From the NCBI GenBank assembly GCA_030015575.1, contig JASDDO010000026.1:449911096-449975095 (forward strand): a stretch of DNA of 64,000 nt, written 5' to 3'. Below are positions 44,060-56,700 of this stretch, in pieces. The number at the start of each line of letters is the position of its first letter. Within the stretch, counting starts at the first letter, position 1. The position numbers and the translations under genes are program-made. The notes under the pieces are model-generated. The model was not told the origin of the DNA and searched no databases. It was given only the letters and a program-made list of their open reading frames with translations. This DNA is from Agapanthus africanus (taxonomy: Eukaryota; Streptophyta; Magnoliopsida; Asparagales; Amaryllidaceae).

Positions 44060-46848
44060 ATCTGATAGCAGTGGTTGTAGTATCTCATACTCAACCATCC
44101 CATAAAAGTCTCTCTCTGGGAAAAGGCCTTTGTGAGTGGATCCGCTGTGTTGTCCTCTGAGTCTACTCTCCTAACCTCGATCCTTTGGAGATCAACCATC
44201 TCCATGATCAGGTGATACTGCCTTAGAATATGTCTGGATCACTGATGGGACGGACGTTCCTTGGCATAAGCCACAACTCCATTGTCACACAATGGGAGGA
44301 ACTAAGTTCATCTCATGAACAAATATACATCCAGACTGCCTCTTTGGTAGCATCTTTAGTAGCGATGTATCCAGCCTTTATCGTCTAGTATGCCACGGTA
44401 TCTAGCTTGGAACTCTTCCAACATACCGTCCCTTTACTGAGGGTAAAGACAATGCCTGTGACTGACTTTCAGTCGTACTTATCACCCTGGAACCCCTCCA
44501 GTGATTCTCCCCAGGATCGGTTGATACCATCTCACTACAACTAGTGAGAATCCTGACATCCAATTAGATCTATCTCATAGATCCAAAACCCAGGATTTAG
44601 GAGGTATCACTTTGATCCTATATGGAGAATCATTGTGATGAGCGGAGATTGACCGAACGTAGCATAGGAAACTCCTTTCTTATCAAGAGTATGTCATCCA
44701 CGTACTCTACGAGGATCATCACCATACTCCCGACTACCTTTTTGTTTATACATGGTTCATCTACCATTTTGATGATATCAAACTCTTTGACTAACACATC
44801 AAAACAGATGTTCCAACTCCGCGATACCTGCTTTATCCTATAAAGCATCTTGTACACGTTTTCGCTGCTCCCACTATCTATGAAGCCCTCTGGCTGTGTA
44901 CTTATAGACGTTCTCTTCTAAAACATCATTTAGAAAAGCAGTCATGGCACCCAACCGCCAGATATCATAGTCATGGTATGTAGCCGTGGCAAGTAGGATC
45001 TGGATGGACTTAAGCATAGCCACTTGAAAAGGTTTCATCATTATCCACGCCTGGTCGATGATGAAAAGCTTTAACAAGTCTAGCTTTGAAAGTCTCAACT
45101 TTTCCATCTACACCAAGTAATCTTCTCAAGATATACTTGCTCCTGATGGGGATTTAACTCTTCAGATATAGCAACCAAAGTCCATACTTTGTTGGTGTAT
45201 AAGGATTCCATCTCAGATCGCTAAGCATCCAGCCATTCTTACAGAGTCCCTACTCTCGATGGCCTGCTCGAAACTAGTTGGGTCATCATCTCATGATGCA
45301 ATCCTCACTCCCACTGTCATAGAGAAACAAAAGTATCTCTCAGGTAGGTGAGAAAACCCTACTAGATCGGCAGAGAGGCTGAGGTTCGTTGGTAACTATT
45401 GAATCCTTTGCTTTTATCAAATCATCTGCTGTAGTTTGTATAGCTGGAACCTTTCCAGTTCTACATTACAGACCTTGCCTCGAGCTTGTCCGGATTTTGC
45501 TTTTCAGACATAGGCTGGACAACCCCAAATCTTAACTAACTTAAGAGATAGGCTCTTCCCTTATCATATCAAATATGAAGTGGTAGGCAACTGATTTGAT
45601 TTGAACCCTATTCAATAGTTATGCAGCTTCTCAAGTGCATAACTCCCAAAAAGGAAACAGGTAACTCAGTAGTACTCATCATAGAGCACACCTTATCATA
45701 TAGGGTGTGATTGCTCCGTCCCGATACACCAACGTTCCATGGTGTATACGGAGGAGTAATGCTGAGAGAGAATCTCATTCTCTTTTATCAAAGTTCAAGA
45801 ATTCCGTGCTCAAGTATTCTCTTCCTTGATCTCATCATAGGACATAATACTTATACCCGTATTTTGGTTCTCTACTTCAAACTTATATTCTGTGAATATC
45901 TCAAAAGGTTCGGACTTGTGTTTCAACAGGAACATAGGTCTGAATCTCGAAAGATCATCAGAGAATGTAATGAAGTATAAAGAACCGGTCTTGGCAAGTG
46001 TAGACAGGGGACCTATATACATCAACATGTATCATCCTAAAAGTTTACTAACTCTTTCTCTGCTTCCATTAAACAGAGCTTTGGTCATCGTATCTTTGTG
46101 ACATGACTGGCAAGTTTCACAAGATGTAAATTCAAACTGATTTAAATATGCATCTAAAATGTAACTTGAGCCAGTCGGATCGCATTGATATGACCTTGTC
46201 TACAATGTCTCAAGAAGAATTCGTTCATTTCTGAACTCTTCCTCTTGTGTGTGTTCCATATACCAAGAATTATAGTTTGATTTAGAACATCAATGCTTTT
46301 AGATAACGTGCCTGAACCGATCAACTTTTGATATAGGAAATGTTGAAAACATTATCCAACAACACAAAATTTTATCATTTCTTTACTAATAAAGAGACTG
46401 ATATGATTTTGTATATCAGGTTCGGTATCTAATAACATTCGTTCAGAATCAATGTATTTGGAATACAGGGTGACAGTGACCAACAGACTTGGCTGCAACA
46501 CTTGCCCCGTTCTCTGTCTCATGAAACTTATCACCCGTTCTCAGTTTTTCTACCTTTTTGTAGCCCTATGTAACAGATTACATATCTGGGATCCTGATCC
46601 GGTATCATATACCCAGGATGCGGAGGATACTGAGAAACAGTTCTCTGTAATGAACACACCCGAAGATGATGCATCAGCATGCACTCTCTTCGTTTGGGCG
46701 GCACGGGAAATCTGGTAATCCCCAATTTCCTGCTCTGTCTTATAACAATTATAAGTTGGAGCGGGACCAACGTTCCCCAGCTCAGTATAACAAGCGGGTT
46801 CGGTCAATAAATCCATATTATTATCTTGATTAAAGCGTGATTTGGTCG
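44060..46848 (-). pseudogene. Copia polyprotein remnant of B, lacking gag body
   Basis: In element sense the reading starts near 46844. After about 60 unrelated or compressed codons it reaches SGVFITENC and a protease DTGSGS motif, so roughly 200 codons of gag and the zinc knuckle are missing. Integrase traces (GPLSTLAKTGSLYFITFSDD) lie near 46010-45930. RT traces include a KSIQILLA...MTAFLN stretch near 45010-44930, KMLYRIKQVSRSW near 44850 and YVDDILL near 44700. Frames shift many times. B could not make functional proteins, and its loss of gag resembles that of other non-autonomous copia derivatives. Confidence 0.85.
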
Positions 46849-46872
46849 CTACCTGGAGAGAGAGAGAAGAAA
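46844..46872 (-). promoter_or_regulatory. Splice-acceptor-like site before gag of B
   Basis: In element sense CTTCTCTCTCTCTCCAGGTAG|CGACC, with the junction at 46849/46848. Two AGs are possible. The CGACC start is shared with A, C and D. Confidence 0.5.
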
Positions 46873-47284
46873 ACACTCAGCGTACGCTCTTGCAAGAATT
46901 GATTGGTTATTATTTTATCTAATCAGGATGGCTCCTACTGCTTTTTATCAAATCTTCCTTCAAACCCTAAAAGGAAAGACTAGCCGGGATTAATTACACG
47001 TTACAAGTTCGCCAATCTTTCAGCCAGGCCAGTGTCGGTACTTTGAGGGAGGTCCCCCGTGCTTTCGCACGAACTTAATTAATGTAAACCTCGTTTTCCC
47101 AGAGGCGTAACCTCGTTAACACCTTTCTAGACACCTACTTGATCGGCTAATTGTAATGTGCAAAACTCTCTCAGGAGTAACAATTACTCGCAGTGGGTAT
47201 CGGGATCCAACTATCTCATAGAAGGTATGCAATCTCATTGCAAATTTCAACACTTGAAATTCCCGATAATTTTTCCCCTAGCAT

Positions 47285-47494
47285 CCTATGACCTTGACGG
47301 AGGTTAACAAACCATAGGCTACTAGTCAAGTTCAACCCGTCATTTCTTGATCGAATTAAACCCACCCGCACGACCCTTGACGGAGGTCAACAAGGCCGCA
47401 CGACTACCCTAATCCAATCTGCATCATATGCATAAGCAGATAAATACTAGTTAGCTACCGCACACTACGCCTTGACGGAGGTCAACAAACGTAG
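47285..47494 (-). other. Three related hairpins in B leader
   Basis: In element sense: stem 1 CTACG/CGTAG (47494-47465); stem 2 CGTGCGGCC with GGTCGTGCG, nine pairs including three G-U (47402-47367); stem 3 CCTATG/CATAGG (47318-47285). Each encloses TTRACCTCCGTCAAGG, which forms an inner TTGAC/GTCAA stem with a CTCC loop. Confidence 0.78.
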
Positions 47495-47627
47495 CACGAA
47501 TACTAAAAAGGACTTATCTGAAATGACGGAGGGCTACGACAGGTTTTTCTGAAAACCTATTGCGTAATGAACTTGATATCGTTGTAGAATCAAATGATTT
47601 TAAAATGGAGTGTTTTTGAGGCTTTTC

Positions 47628-47876
47628 TAGTTTTGCTAAAGGGGTCACTCCCGGTGAAGGGATCGTCGGCCCTTTCCTCGTCGAATGAGGTGCGGGATAT
47701 ATCATATATATCACTGTGCAAAGCAAAAACTCTTAAAAGCAATTAGAAAACAAACCGAGTGTGTAGCATCTGCCAGTTATTGCTAAAGGAGTCACTCCCG
47801 GTGAAGGGATCTCGGTCCTTTCCTCATCGAATAAGGTGCAGGATATATCACATATACCGCTGTGCAAAGCAAGAAC
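47628..47876 (-). repeat. Tandem duplication in B leader, shared with C
   Basis: Two copies of GGTCACTCCCGGTGAAGGGA and GATATATCA.ATATA lie at about 47640-47722 and 47789-47876. The unit matches the duplication at 9155-9385 in C. Confidence 0.75.
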
Positions 47877-49753
47877 TGTAGCAACCTGTTTTATTTTGAA
47901 ATTCGATTCTACAACATCTTTAGGTTTCTTTTATTTCATTAATCTCATTAATGAAGTCCCATCATTTAAGTACCTAAACATCTCAGATAAATACGATGTA
48001 CACTTATGCCATCCACATTCGCCTCGATGTCCCCTCATGCACCGTTAGGTTAGGTAACTAATGGCAGAGCGGGGCAGGGCTAGTGCGGGTGTAAAATATA
48101 AGTAACATCTATATAATATATCATATATACTATATACAGTATCTATCACAGAACATCACATGATCACATCACAGATATCGCAGCAGAAGAAACATATGAA
48201 ATGTTGGATATACTAGGACGTCCGTGTTTTCAATACGAGTCAGTATAAAACACGGATTCCACGGTCGTGATGAATATCCAAACCCACACCTCTAGACCCC
48301 TACGAGAGCGGCAAGAAACCCTACCAATTCTAGAGTTAGGAGACCCAGACTCAACTCCTCGAGTTGGTCTCCCACTGGACTCCAGAACCCGGTTACTTGT
48401 GCTCTCCTCCTTGGGTCTATCCTAGTGCGGAAACGTAAATAATATACAAAGGGTGACATCTTCCGCAACCTGGAAGTGTCCCAATAAAAGAATATTACAT
48501 ACAAGTTTTTACATGAATGAAAATGAAAAACACTCATCTCACATAAAAAACCCCGGCTATTCAAACACGACGATCCAATATAACATATCCAGCAACACAT
48601 AACATCACATGTCATCAACGTAAGTAAATATCCGCATCCCAATTGTCGTTGACATATAGCAACGAAACCGGCGATATCACATATTACACTTACGGTCACA
48701 GAAAAGAAAGTGTAAAACTACAACAGTTGGAATCCGCAATCTGCATAGACATCGCATGCCTAATCAAATGAATACCTTAGACATCACATGCCTAACAATT
48801 ATGAACCCCGCATTTTAGTCTCATTATCGAAAACACTTTTCAATATTAAGTCGGGCAATTCAACAAGATTCCCGACATCCTGATCGAATGCTCGTCGCAA
48901 ACTTTAGTATGCGGCCGCACCCCCGATACCGTCGACGAAGTGCACTAAGGCGGAACACCACTGCCGCGAGCACCCGAACGGATGCTTTCGGCGACGGGGT
49001 TCTCCTACAGTCACTTGGTCGGGGCTATGGGGCGAGGCTGTCTATTAAGTTTACCCGGCGAGTATCCGCGTACGCTACGTGATTGCGACGGACTTTTGAT
49101 CACATCAAAATTCCGTGGCAACCGATCAAGTGAGACTAAACTGCTATGTTTATAACATTCATTCAGTTATCTCATAACTACTTGTGAATTCCAATTATTG
49201 TATCCCATTCCAGATAAATAGAAAATGTTAAACTTTCCGATCGAACAATCGAACACCCAAGTTTTCCCGATACAGATCAACACATGAAATAAGTTTTAAA
49301 AACATTCAGTTCATGCCTCAGTACCAACGGTCCAGCCGTAGAAGGGTCAAGCCAACGCCTCACATGTGGCACGCCGTACTGCCCCAAACCCTAAGGTTCA
49401 AAGGGCAGTTCGAGACGGTCACATAATCGAGTTAAGGTTTGTTGTCTTTTAGAGGGACCATCGCGTTACTTGCACTACTTAGAACGTTATTAAACCATGG
49501 GAAGATCCAACACTTGGAAATTTCCCGACAGGGGAATAGGTGGGTATTTATATCCGGTCGAACTTTTTAACATATTCTAAAATTTACCCGGAAAACAAAT
49601 AGACAAAGTCCGATAATCCGATCGAATCTACGAACCCCCAATACAACCCAGAATACTCAACTCTTGAGTATAATTTAAAAATTCCCAGAAAACTCAGCAT
49701 TAAATACTAGGAATTACTGTGTAAATATAATTGTCTGAAGAGACAAATTGGCC

Positions 49754-49794
49754 GCGGAACCGCCGCAATAGGCATGCTATTGCCGCGGTTCCGC
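49754..49794 (-). other. GC-rich hairpin after primer site (B)
   Basis: GCGGAACCG/CGGTTCCGC outer arms and a GCAATAG/CTATTGC inner stem give 17 pairs with one mismatch. The apex contains GCATGC. It lies 202 nt from the LTR junction. Confidence 0.82.
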
Positions 49795-49983
49795 CGCTCT
49801 TTAAGCGATTCATGAGCTCGAACTTCACAGTAATTCTTAGAAATACCTGCTGATTTTTCTGCATATTTTTAATCTGGAAAAAACCCAGTTTTTAAAAAAT
49901 ATACAGAGAGCCGTTTTTGTGTTAGGGTTTCGGTTCGATCGGACTTCTAACTCTGTCTACGCATCGCCTAAGGCTCTAGCTAG

Positions 49984-49995
49984 GCTCTGATACCA
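49984..49995 (-). other. Primer binding site of B
   Basis: GCTCTGATACCA on the plus strand, one base from the LTR at 49997. Confidence 0.92.
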
Positions 49996-49996
49996 T

Positions 49997-52197
49997 TGTA
50001 GGGTTCCTAGGCACACTAATGAAGTCTCACAAGGCATCAAACATGGCTAATTCAAATTTTACATGTGCCTACAAACCCTAATACGGATCGTTAACTAGAA
50101 TTTTAGGCGAAAGATGCAACTAGTTAACAACTTAACTAAGTGAACGGAAATACAACCTTTGTAGATCCGGTTCTCCACCTCCATAGCTCCGTGATGAAGT
50201 CCCCTCGCTGTAAAAATCGCATCCCGGACTTTAGCATCGGCTTCATCGGAGAAATGGGCGGGCTTGGTCGTCGACTTCGATGCCGAAGATGATCTACGTC
50301 GAGGCATCACAAGATCAAGCTCCTACTTCACCAAGTCATGAAACTTGTGAAGAAAACACCCTATACTACTTGGCAAGAGGTAGAGGATGAAGAAATAGGA
50401 GGTGGGTTCACTTTAGAATTGGATTTCTCACACTTTTGCTCAAATCACCATTGATGAAGCAAGCTTTTCTTCTTGTGAAGAAGAAGAAGAAGAAAAATAC
50501 ATTTTAAGTTATCTTTTAAAAAGAAAACAATATGATACTTATCATGTATTCAACCATGGTTTAGTGTAGAGATTTAACTAAGGTTAGATGAATGGTTAGG
50601 GTTAGAGAAGAGACAAGAATGGTGGACTTGTTCAAAGCTTCAAGAAGCTTCAACAAGCAAACAAAACAAGCTACCATTTTCTTTTCTTCTTTTCTAAAAT
50701 AAATAAATAAATAAATAGATAAGAAAATGAAAACCCTAACCATTACATAACCATGGTTTAATCTTTACACAAACCCAAGTGAGCATGTATCATCAAACAT
50801 GATACAATCTTGTGTACAAAAATATATCACATATACAATGTGCACAAACAAGTGAGAAAAACCATTTAAAGTGAACAAATACTAGTTAATGCAAAGTAAT
50901 ATATCAAATATATAATTATACATTAAATCATTAAATCAACAGTTGATTTAACGATCCGGTCATGTCGCATATAACCGACTAATATCTAATGTATCGGCTT
51001 ATCGAATCAATCCTTGATTCGATAACTAGGTTATATCGCATACAACCAATCGATACATTCATCGTGAGAATAGAATACGGTATCACATACACGCATTATT
51101 CTCGGTCCCGCACATATCTCATATGCGCTCCTATTTCGTTTCGCTTGAGCCAGGAAACCTCTGTGTAGGACTCTAAAGACTCGTCAATACGCCGGCAGCA
51201 GGTGATGATCATATCAAACACCCACAAGCCGCAAGCGGTCTGCTAAACGTAACGGCCACCCGGGTATTGAGCGATCAGAAGATCGACGAGCAAGCCCGCT
51301 CATACTCCTGTGAATCCAACCAGTAACACTTACCGTACAGTCCGGTCTCGTCGTCTGATATGTCGCATATCTCGCCTAGGGGTGGTAAACGTCAGACCCC
51401 ACCAGCTCGATAAGTCGTGTCGATATGAGGTCTATAACAGTTCGAGAAACTACTGGTAACACTTACCAGTAAATCTCAGCAACCCTGGCCAGGGATTTCC
51501 GGTTAAAGCCAATCGAACACAGCGCAACATCAACCCCCTATACCGGGAGAGACGAATCCCCTCCTATCGCTCATTGCCTCCATGTGACTCGGGACTGTAC
51601 CCAAAAACCACCGTTTTGCACGCCTTCTTGGACGTGGTAAGGTGGAAATCAAAGCACAGTGGGAACCACACAAGACTCTATGACGATCTCGGGTCAACAG
51701 ACTAATCTGTACTAGTGTCACCAGAGAACTGCCATCTGACGTAAGGTATAATACCATCTGGGAGTTCTCGGCGAGTCCTTCCAGTGTACCCAGTCTCCAC
51801 TGAGCACCCGTATATCATCTCTGATGTCAAACACCAATGGATATGGGATCATCCATCGCCCATCTGTATGGGTCGAGAAGGTATACGCTAGTCTACTCTG
51901 GTATATCGATGCCCCGTCTTGATATACCCACGACTAGGGACCTTGAAGGATGTACTTATGGACTACCATGTCCCCATTAGTATGATCCGCATCATAGTAC
52001 AGGTACTCAAGTACACATCCTAAGGGCTTTACCAACATGTAACAGAGAGACAATCAGTGTACACGTTAAGGTAAAGATCAACCAGATAGCATACTATCAT
52101 GTCGAGCAAGAAAGTCCTCCCTATATATTTCCAAGCATCCACTACAATATACATCCTATGTATAGTAATGGCCTCTAGGGCATACATATAACTAACA
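49997..52197 (-). repeat. 5' LTR of B (2201 bp)
   Basis: Uninterrupted copy with TG...CA ends. It preserves the site that L1 entered in the other copy, near 51635, and lacks the TTGAC array of A and D. Confidence 0.93.
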
Positions 52198-52202
52198 GGA
52201 TT
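52198..52202 (+). repeat. Target site duplication of element B (right)
   Basis: GGATT, identical to 29564-29568. Confidence 0.9.
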
Positions 52203-53021
52203 GTCGTGGATGAATAGCCGGGGGTTATGAGATGAGAGTTTTCTTTTATCTTTCAATTCATGTAATATGTAAATTGATATAATATTATTTTTGGCCGCAC
52301 AACCGGGTCGGGGTTGTAGCCGTCATTGTATAATTTTTTTTACTGTTTTTGCTCCTAGGATAGACCCATGGTGGGGTGCACAAACTACTGGGTATCTCGA
52401 AGTGCCGAGTGGCCTACTCACGTCGTTGAGGGAGGTTGCTCCGCTTCGGATATTTGGCGGGTAGTTTGCCGCACCCGTAGGGGTCTTGGGTGGGTTATTG
52501 GCTATTCATCGCGACCGTGTAATCCGCTTTTCGTTACAGGCTCGTACGAATTGCGGATTCCTAGTATATCCAATGTGTTCATCTGTGATCTGAAATGGCT
52601 ATCATTGCAATATATCTATATATGATATTATTTAGGCGTTGCTTATGTTTTGCAGCCGCGCTAGCCCAGCCCCCGCTCTGTCGTTAGTTAAGTAACCTAA
52701 CGGGTAATGACGGGGCCCCGTGGCGAATGCGAATGGCATAAGCGTACGTCATATTTTGGTTGTTTTCTGCAATGGTACGATTAAATGATGGGACGCATTA
52801 AAAGAACTAATGCAAGAAAAATAAACCAAGTAAAATTCGTTGGAACACTTTTAAAAACCACTCGGTTTCTTTTCAAAAGAACTTTTAAACGCGGAGCTTA
52901 AGCCACTCCTTTTAAAAGCTATCTCATTCCATCGATTATATCAAGTTCATTACGTTCACGGTTTTGCCAAAACCATCCATAGCCCTCCCTCATTTCAGTT
53001 AAATATTCGGTAGTATTCAAG

Positions 53022-53234
53022 CTATGTATTTTGACCTCACGCCAAGGCATAGTGATTGGTAGCTGCCGGATATTTATCTGTTGCATAGATAGAATGCGTT
53101 GGTTTGAGACAGTCGTACTGCCATTTTGGCCAACGTCAAGGGTAGGTACGGGTGTGTTCAAATTAACCTGGATAATGATGGGAAGAACTTGACATGTGAC
53201 TTATGACATTTTAACCTCATGCCAAGGTCATAAG
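53022..53234 (+). other. Three related hairpins in A leader
   Basis: Stem 1 is CTATG/CATAG (53022-53052), stem 2 CGTAC/GTACG (53114-53150), stem 3 CTTATGAC/GTCATAAG (53200-53234). Each holds a TTTTRRCC...CAAGG core. Confidence 0.75.
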
Positions 53235-53693
53235 AGCATGGGGCAAAAATCCACATCGGGAGTTTCAAAAGAACAGAAGCTTGCTAGCGCTGCATACTAT
53301 TTGGAGTGTGATAATTCTGGTAGGATTCCTTCAGTTTTGTCACGCAATGATATTTGGATCCCGATCCTACTGTGAGTATATGCTACTCCTCGGGAAATTT
53401 CTCACTTAACGATCAATGCTATAAACCAAGTAGGTGTCTAGAAAGGTGTTAGCGGGGCTACGCTCCCAGGAAAAAGAGGTTATTTAATTAAGGAACTTCG
53501 CGAAAGCGTTGGAAAACCTCCCTCGAAGTACCGACACCAGCCTGGCCGAACGGTTAAGCAAGTATTGTACGGTGAGATTGATCCTGACTAATTCTTCCTT
53601 TTTGGTTTGAGGAGGGATTCGAGAGACAGTGGGAGCCATCCTGTTTAGACAAATTAAAAACCACTCTAAACTTGCAAGAGCATCATGCTAAAG

Positions 53694-53720
53694 TGTTTCT
53701 TCTCTCTCTCCTAATTGCAG
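53694..53720 (+). promoter_or_regulatory. Splice-acceptor-like site before gag of A
   Basis: A CT-rich run, CTAAT and TTGCAG|CGACC, with the junction at 53720/53721 and the gag ATG at 53733. Nearly identical to D. Confidence 0.5.
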
Positions 53721-53732
53721 CGACCAATCATC

Positions 53733-56700
53733 ATGACCGGACTTAAGTTATTACTAGATAAAAATATACTGACAGGGCCAAACTACAAAGATTGGCTCAG
53801 GAATGTCAAAATGGCAATCACTTATGACAAGTTGGGGTATCTCCTTACCACCAAAGCTCCCCCTGTCCCAGGTCCCAAAACCAGCGTCGCGGATAGGGAA
53901 ATCCGTAAGACCTAGGAAATCAATTGCGCGAAGGCCAAGTGCCTCGTGCTTGCCTCTATGGACAACGAACATCAAAGGAGGCACGAGAATATGGACCTCG
54001 AATCCATATTTCTCCATACAAAAGAACTGTATGGAGAGCAATCTCGTATCGCAAGATACGAAGTGTCGAAGAAGCTATTTTCGGCAAAGTTGGCCGTCGG
54101 ATCATCGGTAGTGGAACACGTGCTTAAGATGATTGGCTTCATTGAGGAGCTCGCGGACCTTGGGACCACGTTGGAGAATGAGCTCTATACGGACTTGATT
54201 CTTCAGTCCCTTCCTTCCACTTACGCCCAGTTTATCCTGAACTTCAACTTACAAGAAAAAGAAGTTGAACTTTCAGAACTCCTCAACATGTTGAGGAGTG
54301 CAGAGGGCACCCTACAGAAAGGTAGGGAAACATCCACTTTGTTTGTAGGAGGATCTTCCTGTTCTAGGTCCAAGGCGAAAGCCAAGGGAAAGAAGAAGAA
54401 ATCCCCCGCCAAACCAAGGGGCGGTGTTAGTAAAGTGGATACGAAGGGAAAGGCAAAAGCAACAAAGATAGCGGGGAAGCTTATAGGGAAGGAAGAGTGC
54501 TTTTTCTGTCATAAGAGTGGGCACTGGAAGAAAGATTGCAGGGCTTGGAAAGCCAGAATACAGGATCTGAAGCAAGTTGCGGCTTCAGCTTCAGGTGTGT
54601 ATGTTATTGAAAACTGTCTATCAATAAACTCTACTTCCTGGGTATTGGATACCGGATCAGGATCTCATATCTGTAATTCTTTGCAGGCGTTGAGAAACCG
54701 TAGGGTTTTGAAGGCAGGTGACATGACCCTCAAAGTTGCAAACGGAACTAGCATGGATGCTAAGGCCGTGGGGACTATCACCTGGGGTTGTCAGATGGAC
54801 ACGTTTTGGTTTTGCGTAATTGCTATTTTGTACCCAACGCAACTTGTAATATCATTTCTGTATCTTTGATTTCTAAAGAAGGTTATGAATTTGCGTTTGT
54901 AAGAAATGTTGTAAACATTCACCTTAATCAAGTTCTGATTGGGTCAGGTACATTAAACAATGGTATATACGTACTAAACCAACCACAGATTTTCAATGTC
55001 CAGAATACACACAAAAGAAAGTCTCCGAAAATAAATCAGACTTTCTTATGGCATTGTAGACTGGTTCACATCAATGAGAGAAGGTTGACGAAGTTACATA
55101 CAGAAGGATATTTGAATCCGTTCGAATATCAATCGTATGCCACTTGTCAATCCTGTCTCAAAGGAAAGATGACAAAGACTCCGTTCACTGGACACGGAGT
55201 AAGAGCGAGCGAGCTCTTGGGACTCGTACACAGTGACGTGTGCGGTCCAATGTCTACACATGCGCGAAGCGGTTATTCTTACTTCATTACTTTTATGGAT
55301 GACTTTTCAAGGTACGGTTATGTTTTCTTAATGAAACATAAATCCGAAGCCTTTGGAAAATTCCAGGAATATAAGAATGAAGTAGAAAAACAAACCGGCA
55401 AAAGTATCAAGACACTAAGATCGGATCGAGGTGGTGAATACTTGAGTGCCGAGTTCCTGGACTATTTAAAAGAGAATGGAATTCTCTCTCAGCTTACTCC
55501 TCCCTGCACTCCGCAACATAACGGTGTATCGGAGAGACGGAACCGGACCCTATTGGATATGGTACGTTCCATGATGAGTAACACTGAGTTACCGCTATCA
55601 TTCTGGGGATATACACTAGAATCAGCTGCATACCTTTTGAACCGAGTTCCAACTAAGACTGTGCCTACCACACCATATGAGATATGGAGTGGGAAGAAAC
55701 CCTATCTTCAATATCTGAAGATCTGGGGATGTCCGGCTTTTGTCAAAAAGAAGCATGCGGACAAACTCCAGGCACGCTCAGTACTGTGCAAGTTTGTGGG
55801 ATACCAAAAGAACTCTAGGGGGTACCTCTTCTATTACGCAGAGGAACAAAAGATCATTGTTTCTCGTAATGCCCATTTTCTGGAACACCAGTTCTTAGAA
55901 AAGGATACAAGTGGGAGCGAAATAGAACTGGAAGAAATTCCAGAACCACAGACTATTACTGAAAGCTTAGTAGAACCAGAGGGTTCAAAAGAACAAGACA
56001 TTCCTACGCCGCTCCACAGGAGTAGTAGGCAGTCTCATCCGCCCGAGAGATACTACGGTTTTCTCGTAGACGGGGATAGAGAGGACTGCATCATTGATTA
56101 TGATGAGCCGACTAGCTTCCGGCAAGCCATTCAGAGCGTTGACTCGGTAAAATGGCTGGATGCAATGCGGACCGAAATGGAGTCTATGTACACCAACAAA
56201 GTATGGACGTTGGACATTGCTCCAGATGGGGTAAAACCCGTAGGATGCAAGTGGATCTTCAAAAGGAAGATTGGTGTAGATGGACAGGTTGAGACCTATA
56301 AAGCTAGATTGGTTGCAAAGGGTTTTCGTCAAAGACCTGGTTTGGACTATGACGAGACCTTTTCTCCAGTAGCTATGCTGAAATCCATTCGGATCCTTCT
56401 TGCCATTGCTATCTTCCACGATTATGAGATTTGGAAGATGGACGTAAAGACCGCTTTTCTAAATGGAAATTTAGAGGAGTGTGTTTATATGGACCAGCCA
56501 GATGGTTTCATTCAAAGTGGGAGCAGCGGAAAGGTGTGCAAGTTGCTTAAGTCTATCTACGGACTAAAGCAGGCATCGCGGAGTTGGAACATCTGTTTTG
56601 ATGAGACGGTCAAAGAATTTGGCTTTATCAAAAATCCAGATGAACCATGCATCTATAGTAGATTTGTACCGAGAACTGTAGTATTCCTCGTTTTATACGT

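Larger units (their letters stand above)
46873..49983 (-). other. Extended leader of B (about 3.1 kb)
   Basis: About 1 kb longer than in A and D. It carries the three related hairpins (47285-47494), a tandem duplication shared with C (47628-47876), a block shared with the L1 interior (49315-49530) and the GC-rich hairpin (49754-49794). The stretch 48890-49080 is GC-rich and unassigned. Confidence 0.8.
29569..52197 (-). mobile_element. Ty1/copia element B, gag-deleted (holds L1)
   Basis: On the minus strand: 5' LTR 49997-52197, primer site 49984-49995, interior to 44038, and 3' LTR 44037-29569 split by L1. Both LTRs are 2201 bp once L1 and one GACGT are removed. The full element would be about 10.4 kb. 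The LTR ends resemble those of A and D (TGTTAGTTATATGTATGCCCT), but the U3/U5 sequence differs, so B is a related subfamily. Gag is almost gone and pol is broken. Confidence 0.93.
52203..53732 (+). other. Leader of A, downstream part
   Basis: Aligns with the D leader in the opposite strand. It has a CGTTAG...CTAACG dyad near 52681-52701, three related hairpins (53022-53234) and the splice-acceptor-like site at 53720. No gene seen. Confidence 0.85.

Noticed and set aside
48888..49082. GC-rich 64-residue frame
   Set aside because: It lies within the B leader with no protein similarity recognised; composition alone is not evidence of a gene.
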